From: Duganella guangzhouensis
Lineage (GTDB): Bacteria > Pseudomonadota > Gammaproteobacteria > Burkholderiales > Burkholderiaceae_D
DNA length: 64,000 nt
NCBI RefSeq assembly: GCF_009674535.1
Contig: NZ_WKJK01000011.1
Span: 186,001 to 250,000 of the forward strand
Direction of reading: 5' to 3'
How positions within the stretch are numbered: position 1 is the first letter of the stretch; every line of letters starts with the position of its first letter. Below are positions 17,074-24,161 of the stretch, in pieces. Under the pieces are notes generated by a model, which worked only from the letters and a program-made list of their open reading frames with translations, ran no database searches and was not told the origin of the DNA. The translations under genes were made by a program, and so were the position numbers.

Positions 17074-17838
17074 TCAGCGCATGATGAAGCCGCCATCAAC
17101 CGAGATCGTTTGTCCGGTGACGAAGCTGGCGGCGTCGCTGCACAGGAACAGCACCACGTCGGCGATTTCCTCGGCGCGGCCATAGCGGGCCATGGGTACG
17201 CTTTTCAACATGCCCTCCAGCGCCTCGCCCTGGCCGGCGGCGATCATCTTTTCCGCCATCGGCGTCCAGATCAATCCGGGGCAAACCGCGTTGACGCGAA
17301 TGCCGCGCGCCGCGTATTCCAGCGCCGCGCTCTTGGTCAATCCCAGCACGCCATGCTTGGCCGCGTGATACGTGCCGCGCTCCGCGCCACCCACCAGGCC
17401 GCCCAGCGATGAGCAATTGACGATGGCGCCGCTGCCTTGTTTGCGCATCTGCTGTAACTCGAACTTCATCGAGCTCCACACGCCGCGCAGATTGACGGAC
17501 ATGACACGATCGTAATCGTCGCGCGAAGCGTCGGCTGTTTCCGCCAGCACGTTCTGCACGCCCGCATTGTTGTAGGCGAAATCCAGTTGGCCGAAAGTGG
17601 CGACGGTCTGCGCGACCATCGCCTCGACCTGGGCGTCATCCGCCACATCGCAACGGATGGCCAGGGTCTTGCCACCCAGCGCGGCGACCTCGTTGGTGGC
17701 GGCGGCCAATGCTTCCTCGCTCCAGTCGGCCAGCACTACGGAAGCCCCAGCTTGAGCAAAGGCTTTGGCGGCGGCCAGCCCGAGGCCCGAGGCGGCGCCG
17801 GTCACCAGGGCTACTTTATTGTCGAATGAGAATTTCAT
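17074..17838 (-). CDS. SDR family oxidoreductase (glucose/3-ketoacyl reductase-like)
   Basis: 254-residue classical SDR: cofactor loop TGAASGLG near residue 13, acidic ADWSEE after the second strand (favouring NAD(H)), NNAGVQ near 90, catalytic Ser in NCSSLGG, and YHAAK near 157. The start MKFSFDNKVALVTG follows CAAGGAATCCCC, so the open frame further upstream is not used. It heads the minus-strand set with the cupin-CMD and MFS genes and is divergent from the LysR gene at 17942, its probable regulator. Confidence 0.92.
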   Translation of the reverse strand: MKFSFDNKVALVTGAASGLGLAAAKAFAQAGASVVLADWSEEALAAATNEVAALGGKTLAIRCDVADDAQVEAMVAQTVATFGQLDFAYNNAGVQNVLAETADASRDDYDRVMSVNLRGVWSSMKFELQQMRKQGSGAIVNCSSLGGLVGGAERGTYHAAKHGVLGLTKSAALEYAARGIRVNAVCPGLIWTPMAEKMIAAGQGEALEGMLKSVPMARYGRAEEIADVVLFLCSDAASFVTGQTISVDGGFIMR

Positions 17839-17896
17839 GGGGATTCCTTGAGAAGAATAACGTGAAGAGGCCAATGTACCGGAGCCCCATTTATGT

Positions 17897-17911
17897 GGAT
17901 AGCTGGTATCC
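17897..17911. promoter_or_regulatory. Possible LysR-type operator between SDR and LysR gene
   Basis: A perfect inverted repeat GGATA-N5-TATCC lies in the 103-base divergent region, about 30 bases before the LysR gene start and 58 bases before the SDR start. Size and place fit a LysR binding site, but there is no second copy to confirm it. Confidence 0.35.
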
Positions 17912-17941
17912 TTCTCTAACCGATATGCAAGGGATTCATGA

Positions 17942-18835
17942 ATGGCTCGTATAGACCTCAATAATCTTTCCGCTTTTATCCTGGTGGCGCGTGAACGCAG
18001 CTTCACGCGGGCGGCGGCTCAGCTTGGCGTGTCGCAGTCTGCACTGAGCCATACCATCAAGGGACTGGAGGCAAAGCTCGGCATACGCCTGCTGACGCGT
18101 ACCACGCGCGGCGTCTCGCCGACCGAGGCGGGGGAACGCCTGCTGGCCAATATCGGCCCCTACTACGAGGGGATCCATGCCGAGCTGGACGCGTTGACCG
18201 CGCTGCGCGACAAGCCGGCCGGCACAGTGCGCATCAGCGCGCACGATCACGCTGCCAGCACCATTCTCTGGCCCAAGCTGTCCAAACTGTTGCCGGAGTA
18301 TCCCGAGCTGAAGATCGAGATCTCGATCAGCTATGGCATGATCGACATTGTTGCGGAGCGGTTTGACGCCGGCGTGCGCCACGGCGACCGGGTGGCCAAG
18401 GACATGATCGCGGTGCGCATCGGACCGGATATGCGGCTGGTGGTGGTCGGTGCGCCGGCCTATTTCAGCGCGCATGGCAAGCCAACGGTGCCGCAAGACT
18501 TGACGACGCATAACTGCGCCAACCTGCGGCTGCCGACCTATGGCGGCCTGTATGCCTGGGAGTTTGAAAAAGATGGCCAGCAACTACAGGTGCAAGTGCA
18601 GGGCCAGATGATCTTCAACACCACCCCGCAAATGCTGACCGCCGCGCTGGATGGCTACGGCCTCGCCTACATCCCGGAAGACCTGGTGCAAGAACATATC
18701 GCTGCGGGGCGATTGGAGCAGGTGCTGGACGATTGGTGCCAGCCTTTCCCTGGCTATCATCTGTACTACCCCAGCCGGCGCCAGGCTTCACCGGCGTTTT
18801 CTTTGGTGCTAAATGCGCTTCGTGACCGGGCGTAA
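17942..18835 (+). CDS. LysR-family transcriptional regulator
   Basis: 297 residues. The HTH is near residues 8-65 (SFTRAAAQLGVSQSALSHTI, LLTRTTRGVSPTEAGERLL) and the substrate-binding domain follows. It closely resembles the LysR protein encoded on the opposite strand at 18809-19726, sharing much of the HTH and stretches such as GVRxGxxxAKDMIAVRIGPD. It is divergent from the SDR operon and its 3' end overlaps that of its paralogue by 27 bases, tail to tail. Control of the SDR-cupin-MFS operon is likely by position. Confidence 0.93.
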   Translation: MARIDLNNLSAFILVARERSFTRAAAQLGVSQSALSHTIKGLEAKLGIRLLTRTTRGVSPTEAGERLLANIGPYYEGIHAELDALTALRDKPAGTVRISAHDHAASTILWPKLSKLLPEYPELKIEISISYGMIDIVAERFDAGVRHGDRVAKDMIAVRIGPDMRLVVVGAPAYFSAHGKPTVPQDLTTHNCANLRLPTYGGLYAWEFEKDGQQLQVQVQGQMIFNTTPQMLTAALDGYGLAYIPEDLVQEHIAAGRLEQVLDDWCQPFPGYHLYYPSRRQASPAFSLVLNALRDRA

Positions 18836-19726
18836 TGGAGCCTGATAGCGCAGCGCATCCACGATCAGGCTAAATGCGGTGGAAGGCTGGCGCCGGCTGG
18901 GGTAGTACAGATGATAGCCGGGGAAGTAGTGGCACCAGTCTTCCAGAACGGGAATCAGCAGTCCTTGCGCCACCTGTTGTTGCACGGCTTCTTCCAGCAC
19001 GTATGCCAGTCCCATGCCGTCCAACACGGCGGTGAGCACTTGTTGCACGCCATTGAAAACCAGTGTGCCGTCGACCTTGGCGTTGACTTCGCGCGTTCCT
19101 TTTTTGAATTCCCACGGCAGCAGACCGCCGAGTGTCGGCAGGCGAATGTTGATGCAGTTGTGCGCGGTTAAATCCTGCGGTTTGGTCGGCTTGGGATGAC
19201 GCGCGAAGTACGCTGGCGATCCGACCACGGTCATGCGCAGGTCCGGGCCGATTCGCACGGCGATCATGTCTTTGGCGATGTACTCGCCCAGCCGGACGCC
19301 GGCATCGAAACGTTGTTCAACGATATCGACCATGCGGTAATCGGTGCTGATTTCGAATTTAATATCGGGATACTCGCGCAGTAGGTTCATCAGCCGGGGC
19401 ATCAATATCGAATTGGCGGCGTGTTCCGATGCGGTGATACGGATATTGCCGGCTGGCTTATCCCGCAATTCCTTCAGCGATGCCAGATCGGCCTCGATGC
19501 CTTCCAGGCGCGGGCCGACCGCAGCTAGCAGCCGTTCGCCGGCATCGGTAGGGGCGACACTTCGGGTGGTGCGGGTGAATAACCGTAATCCCAGCCGCTC
19601 TTCCAGTCCGCGCACGGTTTGGCTTAAGGCGGACTGGGATACCCCCAGCTGCGCCGCAGCCCGCGTGAAGCTGCCCTCGCGGGCAACCATCACGAAAGCG
19701 GTCAGATCATTGAGGTTTTCTCGCAT
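18809..19726 (-). CDS. LysR-family transcriptional regulator
   Basis: 305 residues, paralogue of the LysR protein at 17942-18835. HTH: SFTRAAAQLGVSQSALSQTV and LFTRTTRSVAPTDAGERLL; the substrate-binding domain follows. It is divergent from the aldo/keto reductase gene at 19835. Two copies of ATTA-N7-TAAT lie just before its start (19731-19774), suggesting autoregulation and control of the reductase. Tail-to-tail overlap with the other LysR gene suggests an inverted duplication or antisense coupling. Confidence 0.93.
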   Translation of the reverse strand: MRENLNDLTAFVMVAREGSFTRAAAQLGVSQSALSQTVRGLEERLGLRLFTRTTRSVAPTDAGERLLAAVGPRLEGIEADLASLKELRDKPAGNIRITASEHAANSILMPRLMNLLREYPDIKFEISTDYRMVDIVEQRFDAGVRLGEYIAKDMIAVRIGPDLRMTVVGSPAYFARHPKPTKPQDLTAHNCINIRLPTLGGLLPWEFKKGTREVNAKVDGTLVFNGVQQVLTAVLDGMGLAYVLEEAVQQQVAQGLLIPVLEDWCHYFPGYHLYYPSRRQPSTAFSLIVDALRYQAPLRPVTKRI

Positions 19727-19730
19727 GATT

Positions 19731-19774
19731 CATTAGAGCTGCTAATGGAGGCATGCGGATTATACCGGCTAATC
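19731..19774. promoter_or_regulatory. Duplicated LysR-type operator ATTA-N7-TAAT
   Basis: CATTAG-N5-CTAATG (19731-19747) and GATTA-N7-TAATC (19758-19774) are both perfect inverted repeats with the common core ATTA-N7-TAAT, centres 27 bp apart, in the divergent region between the LysR gene and the aldo/keto reductase. Paired sites of this kind match the recognition and activation sites of LysR tetramers. The first lies four bases before the LysR start codon. Confidence 0.55.
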
Positions 19775-19834
19775 AAAAACCGCCATGCGTACTACAGTAG
19801 ACCCTGTCGAATTAATGAATGTAAGGAAGCGGTC

Positions 19835-20686
19835 ATGGAATACGTCACATTGAATAATGGTCTGCAGATGCCGGTGCTTGGGTATGGCGTGTTTCAGATC
19901 GCCGATCCCGCCGAATGCGAGCGCAGTGTCATCGATGCCATCGAGTCCGGCTATACCCTGCTGGATACGGCCACCTCGTATATGAACGAAAAGGCGGTGG
20001 GCCAGGCGGTGAAGCATAGTGGCGTTGACCGCAGCTCACTGTTCATTACCAGCAAGCTGTGGGTGCAGGATACCGGCTATGAAAAGACCGCCGAAGCCAT
20101 CGACCAATCGCTGCGGCGGCTGCAGCTCGATTACCTCGACTTGTATCTGATACACCAGCCGTTTGGCGATGTGCACGGCTCCTGGCGGGCCATGCAGGAC
20201 GCCTACCGTAGCGGCAAGTTGCGCGCGATCGGCGTCAGCAATTTCCACACGGACCGCCTGATGGATTTGATCGCTTTTAACGAAGTGCCGCCGGCGATTA
20301 ACCAGATCGAAGTTCATCCTTTCCACCAGCAGGAAGACAGCGTGGCCTTCATGCGGGAACACGGCGTGCAGGCCGAGGCATGGGCACCGTTTGCGGAGGG
20401 CAGGAACAATCTGTTCCAGAACGAAGTGCTGGCGGGGATTGCGGCGCGTTACAACAAGTCCATCGGCCAGGTGGTGCTGCGCTGGCTGGTGCAGCGCAAG
20501 GTGGTGGCGCTGGCCAAGACCGTCCGGCGCGAGCGCATGGTGGAGAACCTCAATGTGCTGGACTTTAGCCTAGACGCTGCGGACATGGCGGCCATCTCCA
20601 CGCTGGAAACCGGCGTCAGCAGCTTCTTCTCTCACCGTGATCCGGCCATCGTTAAATGGATGAGTGAGCGCAGGCTGGATATTTAA
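19835..20686 (+). CDS. Aldo/keto reductase
   Basis: 283-residue AKR of the 2,5-diketo-gluconate reductase type (AKR5-like). The catalytic tetrad is visible: Asp in TLLDTATSY, Tyr in ATSYMNEKAVG, Lys in ITSKLWV and His in YLIHQPFG. The NADPH-binding end has the KTVRRERMVENLNV stretch. The start MEYVTLNNGLQMPV follows GTAAGGAAGCGGTC. It is divergent from the LysR gene, its likely regulator through the duplicated palindrome. Physiological carbonyl substrate unknown. Confidence 0.93.
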   Translation: MEYVTLNNGLQMPVLGYGVFQIADPAECERSVIDAIESGYTLLDTATSYMNEKAVGQAVKHSGVDRSSLFITSKLWVQDTGYEKTAEAIDQSLRRLQLDYLDLYLIHQPFGDVHGSWRAMQDAYRSGKLRAIGVSNFHTDRLMDLIAFNEVPPAINQIEVHPFHQQEDSVAFMREHGVQAEAWAPFAEGRNNLFQNEVLAGIAARYNKSIGQVVLRWLVQRKVVALAKTVRRERMVENLNVLDFSLDAADMAAISTLETGVSSFFSHRDPAIVKWMSERRLDI

Positions 20687-20694
20687 GCAGGCGT

Positions 20695-20979
20695 CTAGTG
20701 CACCAGCTTGAGTAACAGGGCGGTGATGATGGATACCTGCAGCAGGCCGACGCCTACCACCCAGCGAATCAAGTCGGCGCGGGAGTCAGCGATCTTGACC
20801 TCCAGCTCCGCTTTGAACAGATCAATCTTATGATCCGTTTTCTCCAACCTGTGATCGAAAGTGGCCATCTCCCGCATGATATCCCCGGCCATCTCGGCCT
20901 GAATAGCGGCGAGGGCAGGCGGCATGCCGGCCTCGGTCAGACGCGTAGCGTATTTGTGGCTATCGAAAGAGATGGTCAT
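20695..20979 (-). CDS. DUF1640-like coiled-coil membrane protein, copy 1
   Basis: 94 residues. It starts SFDSHKYATRLTEAGMPP, like the CCDC90/DUF1640 family, followed by a coiled coil (HRLEKTDHKIDLFKAELEVKIADSRADLIRW) and one C-terminal transmembrane helix (VVGVGLLQVSIITALLL). It is a tandem paralogue of the 87-residue gene at 21013-21276; the two differ mainly by a 7-residue insert in the coiled coil, one heptad. Bacterial members are often near mobile or accessory genes and their function is unknown. The start is preceded by CGAGGCTCATCATC. Confidence 0.8.
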   Translation of the reverse strand: MTISFDSHKYATRLTEAGMPPALAAIQAEMAGDIMREMATFDHRLEKTDHKIDLFKAELEVKIADSRADLIRWVVGVGLLQVSIITALLLKLVH

Positions 20980-21012
20980 GATGATGAGCCTCGTGTTGGT
21001 GTCGGCGATCCG

Positions 21013-21276
21013 CTAGTGCACTAGCTTTAGTAGCAATGCCGTAATGACGGACACCTGCAGTATGCCGACGCCGACAACCCAGCGGATGAGGTCGGCGCGA
21101 CTGTCAGCGATCTTCATCTCAAGCTCCGCTTTGAACAGATCAATCTTGTGATCCATGGTGCCCATCTCTCTCATGATGTCGCCAGCCATTTCTGCTTGAA
21201 TCGAGGCGAGAGCTGGTTGCATGCCGGCTTCGGTGAGACGCGTGGCGTATTTGTGGCTGTCGAAGGAGAGTGTCAT
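21013..21276 (-). CDS. DUF1640-like coiled-coil membrane protein, copy 2
   Basis: 87 residues, nearly identical in plan to the neighbouring 94-residue protein: SFDSHKYATRLTEAGMQP, shorter coiled coil (DHKIDLFKAELEMKIADSR), single C-terminal helix (VVGVGILQVSVITALLL). Located 33 bases upstream of copy 1 on the same strand, so probably one transcript. The pair marks the left side of the accessory region. Function unknown. Confidence 0.8.
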   Translation of the reverse strand: MTLSFDSHKYATRLTEAGMQPALASIQAEMAGDIMREMGTMDHKIDLFKAELEMKIADSRADLIRWVVGVGILQVSVITALLLKLVH

Positions 21277-21396
21277 GATGAGCCTCGTGTGAGCAAGCGT
21301 TCACCATACAAGTTTAGACCGAGATCCGTTTGACTTGGCCATCGTTTGTCGAGCTTCGGATGCGTTCTACGTGATCGAGTAATTGGGAGATAAAGC

Positions 21397-21816
21397 ATGC
21401 TGAATAAATACCTGGTGCTTTTGATGTTGCACTCATCAGCCATCCCTCCGGCCATGTCTTTCGAGTGCCCCGATGCCATCCCTCAGTCCGCTATTCGGAT
21501 AACAGCTGCATCGACAGATTGGGTGCCGTATGTCGCGTCTCCGCTTTATCTGCATGCGGCCGCACCGATGGATGGACCGCCCGAGATGAAGGGGGAGCTG
21601 GCGGAATTTAAAGAGACTCGTGGTAAAAATGAGTGGTCGTATAGCTATGCGCTGGACGGTGCTTTCCCGAATGGCAAGTGGCTGCAATGCACGTATGGCG
21701 AGCACAATCAGGTAACGCTGTCCCGCCGATTACCCGACGAGATTCAGGCGTGCAAATTCGTTTATCGGAAAGGCTCAAAGGCAGGGCAGCATCAGATAAC
21801 GATTCAGTGCAAATAG
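21397..21816 (+). CDS. STY0301-like exported hypothetical protein
   Basis: 139 residues with a signal peptide (MLNKYLVLLMLHSSAIPPAMS) followed by FECPDAIPQSAIRI. The mature part has four cysteines (FECP, LQCTYG, QACKF, IQCK), likely two disulfides, and the YALDGAFPNGKWLQCTYG stretch seen in STY0301-type proteins of unknown function. The start follows TTGGGAGATAAAGC. Base composition is lower in G+C than the flanking core genes. The 3' end overlaps a short convergent gene by 42 bases. Confidence 0.7.
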   Translation: MLNKYLVLLMLHSSAIPPAMSFECPDAIPQSAIRITAASTDWVPYVASPLYLHAAAPMDGPPEMKGELAEFKETRGKNEWSYSYALDGAFPNGKWLQCTYGEHNQVTLSRRLPDEIQACKFVYRKGSKAGQHQITIQCK

Positions 21817-21993
21817 TCGGTAAATCGTGACGTGAATGTCGACATCGTTGGCGCGAATGGCCAGATACGCCCGTTCGTTGACATCGTCAATTTCCTGTTC
21901 TAAAGCGCGTTGCGGGGAAGCAAAAGCACTGAACGGACCAGCGATGCACAATGCAGCACACGGCAGAGTGCTTTTCCTGACGATGTACAACAT
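21775..21993 (-). CDS. Short exported hypothetical protein
   Basis: 72 residues. A signal-peptide-like start (MLYIVRKSTLPCAALCIAGPFSAFA) precedes a short acidic stretch (SPQRALEQEIDDVNERAYLAIRANDVDIHV). It begins 9 bases after the stop of the 76-residue gene upstream on the same strand, suggesting an operon. The last 14 codons overlap the end of the STY0301-like gene. Only weak ribosome-site sequence (GATAGGCAAAGATT). Not recognised. Confidence 0.5.
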   Translation of the reverse strand: MLYIVRKSTLPCAALCIAGPFSAFASPQRALEQEIDDVNERAYLAIRANDVDIHVTIYRLFALNRYLMLPCL

Positions 21994-22002
21994 AATCTTT
22001 GC

Positions 22003-22233
22003 CTATCGTCTCGCTCGGCCACGTTTTCCGATAAGCGCGCTGTGTTCGAGCGAAGGGAAGGATGACAGCGCATATTCCATGCTCGCGACGAATTCGTCGC
22101 ATGTCGCATTCAGATACGCTTCGACGCGCATTAAATCGCGTTCCGCTGATCCTTGAACGTCCACCGTACGCGCTCTGGCATCCGTTAGCTTAGCCGCATA
22201 CAGCGCTTTCTTTTTGGCTTGTCTGATGCTCAT
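22003..22233 (-). CDS. Small hypothetical protein
   Basis: 76 residues: basic N-terminus (MSIRQAKKKALYAAKLTDAR) and a helical middle (ERDLMRVEAYLNATCDEFVASMEYALSSF). A strong ribosome site (AGGAGGAAAGTC) precedes the ATG, and the ATG overlaps the stop of the truncated frame upstream (ATGA), so it was once translationally coupled to a longer gene now lost. Family not recognised. Confidence 0.6.
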   Translation of the reverse strand: MSIRQAKKKALYAAKLTDARARTVDVQGSAERDLMRVEAYLNATCDEFVASMEYALSSFPSLEHSALIGKRGRARR

Positions 22234-22376
22234 GACTTTCCTCCTGTGACCTCAGGCTCGACATGGACCGGAGTCAGTGCTTTGAGCAAGCGTATCACCT
22301 TCTTCCCCTTGACTGTCGCATTGATGTAGCCGAGTTTTTTGTAGAAATCGGAAGGTGGGGTAAAGGCGAATCCAGG
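22230..22376 (-). pseudogene. 3' remnant of a truncated gene
   Basis: The minus strand reads 48 sense codons (PGFAFTPPSDFYKKLGY, then INATVKGKKVIRLLKALTPV, ending VEPEVTGGKS) without any start codon and is cut by an in-frame TAG immediately upstream. Its TGA overlaps the ATG of the next small gene, an operon-type junction. This looks like the end of a gene removed by a recombination whose breakpoint is near 22377. The product is not recognised. Confidence 0.5.
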
Positions 22377-22456
22377 CTACTCGTTTGCATCTCAGCAGGT
22401 ATGCGAGGGTCTTCATATACTGAATAGCAATCAGGGTAACTGATCCCGTCAGCGGG

Positions 22457-22588
22457 TTATTGAGGGGCAGGCCTATTTGGGTAAATCGACTGATCGGTGC
22501 AGCCTGCCAGCTTCAACCAAGAGATTTGGTCTGCAAGTCCAGTCATCTGTTCGATGGCGAAGGTGCGTGCATAGCCATAAATCGCCAT
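22457..22588 (-). CDS. Possible 43-residue protein or gene remnant
   Basis: Frame MAIYGYARTFAIEQMTGLAD followed by QISWLKLAGCTDQSIYPNRP and APQ. The residue mix looks protein-like, but there is no clear ribosome site and an in-frame stop lies a few codons upstream of the ATG. It may be a fragment left by rearrangement. Low confidence. Confidence 0.25.
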   Translation of the reverse strand: MAIYGYARTFAIEQMTGLADQISWLKLAGCTDQSIYPNRPAPQ

Positions 22589-22705
22589 GATGATCTTTTC
22601 GATCAATAGGGTTTAGGGGTTGCGAAATTATCAATGGGCTTTAAGGTGAATGAGCGCTTTGATAGCTTTCGGAGGAGGAGACAGGCAGGATAACTTGACC
22701 GTGCC
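22589..22705. other. Intergenic stretch with nothing recognised
   Basis: This stretch joins the possible 43-residue frame to the 42-residue gene at 22706. No start-codon frame with a ribosome site, hairpin or terminal repeat could be supported. Base composition falls across it from the host-like level toward the AT-rich island. Confidence 0.4.
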
Positions 22706-22834
22706 TTACTGATATTCGGGCGTCCATTGTTCCGAATTCAAGAAATCGCGTACCAATTGGCACAAAGCTTCTGAAATTTCGGCTATTACACTAAGCAACA
22801 ATGATTCCGCTACCTTTATGAATAACTCTTTCAT
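22706..22834 (-). CDS. 42-residue microprotein, distal gene of divergent pair
   Basis: Reads MKELFIKVAESLLLSVIAEI then SEALCQLVRDFLNSEQWTPE and YQ, stop TAA. It is preceded by AAGGAGAAGGT, an excellent ribosome site, and starts 9 bases after the stop of the 40-residue gene, so the pair forms a tight operon. The sequence forms one amphipathic to hydrophobic helix (residues 4-33) and an aromatic/acidic tail. AT-rich codon use matches the phospholipase gene next door. No family recognised; could be a small toxin, an inhibitor or partner of the neighbouring enzyme. Confidence 0.6.
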   Translation of the reverse strand: MKELFIKVAESLLLSVIAEISEALCQLVRDFLNSEQWTPEYQ

Positions 22835-22843
22835 ACCTTCTCC

Positions 22844-22966
22844 TTAATTAGATTTTCTTTTGACATGGTCAATATACTTGAAAACCAAGTAAGTGTATAA
22901 TGCTCCACTTAGAAAGCTTGTGGCGATAATGTAGAAGGTTTCGCCAATGTTGTCTTTTATTCTCAT
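22844..22966 (-). CDS. 40-residue single-span membrane microprotein
   Basis: Reads MRIKDNIGETFYIIATSFLS then GALYTYLVFKYIDHVKRKSN, stop TAA. It has one transmembrane helix (about residues 10-29) and a basic C-terminal tail. The ATG is preceded by AAAGGAGTTAC. It is divergent from the patatin-like gene with only 35 bases between the start codons, so the promoters must overlap coding sequence. Probably co-transcribed with the 42-residue gene. Not recognised. Confidence 0.6.
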   Translation of the reverse strand: MRIKDNIGETFYIIATSFLSGALYTYLVFKYIDHVKRKSN

Positions 22967-23001
22967 GTAACTCCTTTATGCGTAATGTTTTGAAAGGATT
23001 T

Positions 23002-24126
23002 ATGAAAGACTTGGATAATGGAATTTCCATCGCTTTATCTGGTGGAGGAGTTCGGGCAATGGCATTTCATACGGGAGTTTTGCGCTATTTGGCCGAAAAG
23101 AGATGCTTGGAAAATATTTCCGAGATTTCTTCCGTATCTGGCGGGAGTTTACTAATTGGACTAATTTTTTCTAAGTCCAAGATGTCATGGCCAACTTCTG
23201 TGGAATATCTTGATAATACTCGTAATCTTATTAAAGGTGAGCTTACAAGAAAAAACATACAGGGAACCGCAATACTTTATGCCATTTATCCGTGGAATTG
23301 GAAATTTATACTTTCTCGCGCCAATATTGTTGCTAAAGTAATTCGCAATAAATGGGGAGTACACGGTACGCTAGGCAGTATTCCGAAAATTCCTTCTTGG
23401 TCGATTAATTGCACGACAGCTGAAACGGGACGACGTTTTAGATTTAGAGACGGTGGATTTGGTGATTATGAAACCGGGTATGCTAACGCAAACGATTTTT
23501 CGCTTGCTGCCGCTATGTCCGTCTCTGCTGCCTTCCCTGTTGGGATTGGTCCGTATTCCTTAAATGTTTCCAAGTTTAAGTGGTTGAAACGGAATTACTG
23601 GAATAGCAAAGAGGAGTCGGCAGTTCAATTGCCCTATAAAAGGCTTCATCTTTACGATGGTGGGGTTTACGATAACCTTGGCTTGGAATCTTTCTTTGAT
23701 ATTGGAACAGGCATGGCAAAGAAAGGAAAGAATATTATCGTTTCAGATGCAGGCTCTCCTTTTTCTCGAAGATTCGATCTTAGTCCCCTCAATCCTTTAC
23801 GAATTAGTCATTTAATGTCCGTAATGATGGATCAAAATCGTTCTTTGCGAGTCAGAAATTTTGTGGAAGCAGTTAAGAGATCCAATGTGGGCGCTTATAT
23901 TGGAATATCTAGATCGAAGAATATCGACGAAGCTATTGCCCAGATGAAGGGCGGCCAAACGGAAAATTCTTCGTGGTTAGAGAAATCGGAGGTTGATTAT
24001 GTTTGTACCTTTTCGACGTCTCTAGGGAAGTTATCGGAGGCTGATTTCGATAAAATTGAAAGGCATGGTTATGAAACTGCGAAAATAACCAATATCGCTT
24101 TTCCGTATTTGAAGAAAGAAAATTAA
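23002..24126 (+). CDS. Patatin-like phospholipase
   Basis: 374 residues. The patatin fold is shown by the oxyanion loop SGGGVRAMAFHTGVL right at the N-terminus, the nucleophile elbow ISSVSGGSLLIG (Ser in VSGGS) and the catalytic Asp in LYDGGVYDNLG. Such enzymes cleave acyl chains from phospholipids; bacterial members serve as secreted toxins, lipid-turnover enzymes or defence effectors. The start was set at MKDLDNGIS, preceded by AAAGGATTT, although a start at 22978 without a ribosome site is possible. Strongly AT-rich compared with the flanks, hence acquired. It is convergent with the MBL gene across a palindromic terminator. No nucleotide-cyclase gene is nearby. Confidence 0.88.
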   Translation: MKDLDNGISIALSGGGVRAMAFHTGVLRYLAEKRCLENISEISSVSGGSLLIGLIFSKSKMSWPTSVEYLDNTRNLIKGELTRKNIQGTAILYAIYPWNWKFILSRANIVAKVIRNKWGVHGTLGSIPKIPSWSINCTTAETGRRFRFRDGGFGDYETGYANANDFSLAAAMSVSAAFPVGIGPYSLNVSKFKWLKRNYWNSKEESAVQLPYKRLHLYDGGVYDNLGLESFFDIGTGMAKKGKNIIVSDAGSPFSRRFDLSPLNPLRISHLMSVMMDQNRSLRVRNFVEAVKRSNVGAYIGISRSKNIDEAIAQMKGGQTENSSWLEKSEVDYVCTFSTSLGKLSEADFDKIERHGYETAKITNIAFPYLKKEN

Positions 24127-24156
24127 AAATACCTCTTACTAGTAAGAGGTATTTTT
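24125..24156. terminator. Bidirectional terminator, perfect 32-bp palindrome
   Basis: AAAAATACCTCTTACT followed directly by AGTAAGAGGTATTTTT. The stem is GC-moderate with an A-tract before and a T-tract after, so it can end transcription from both the patatin gene (+) and the MBL gene (-). It starts at the patatin stop codon. Confidence 0.85.
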
Positions 24157-24161
24157 CATTG

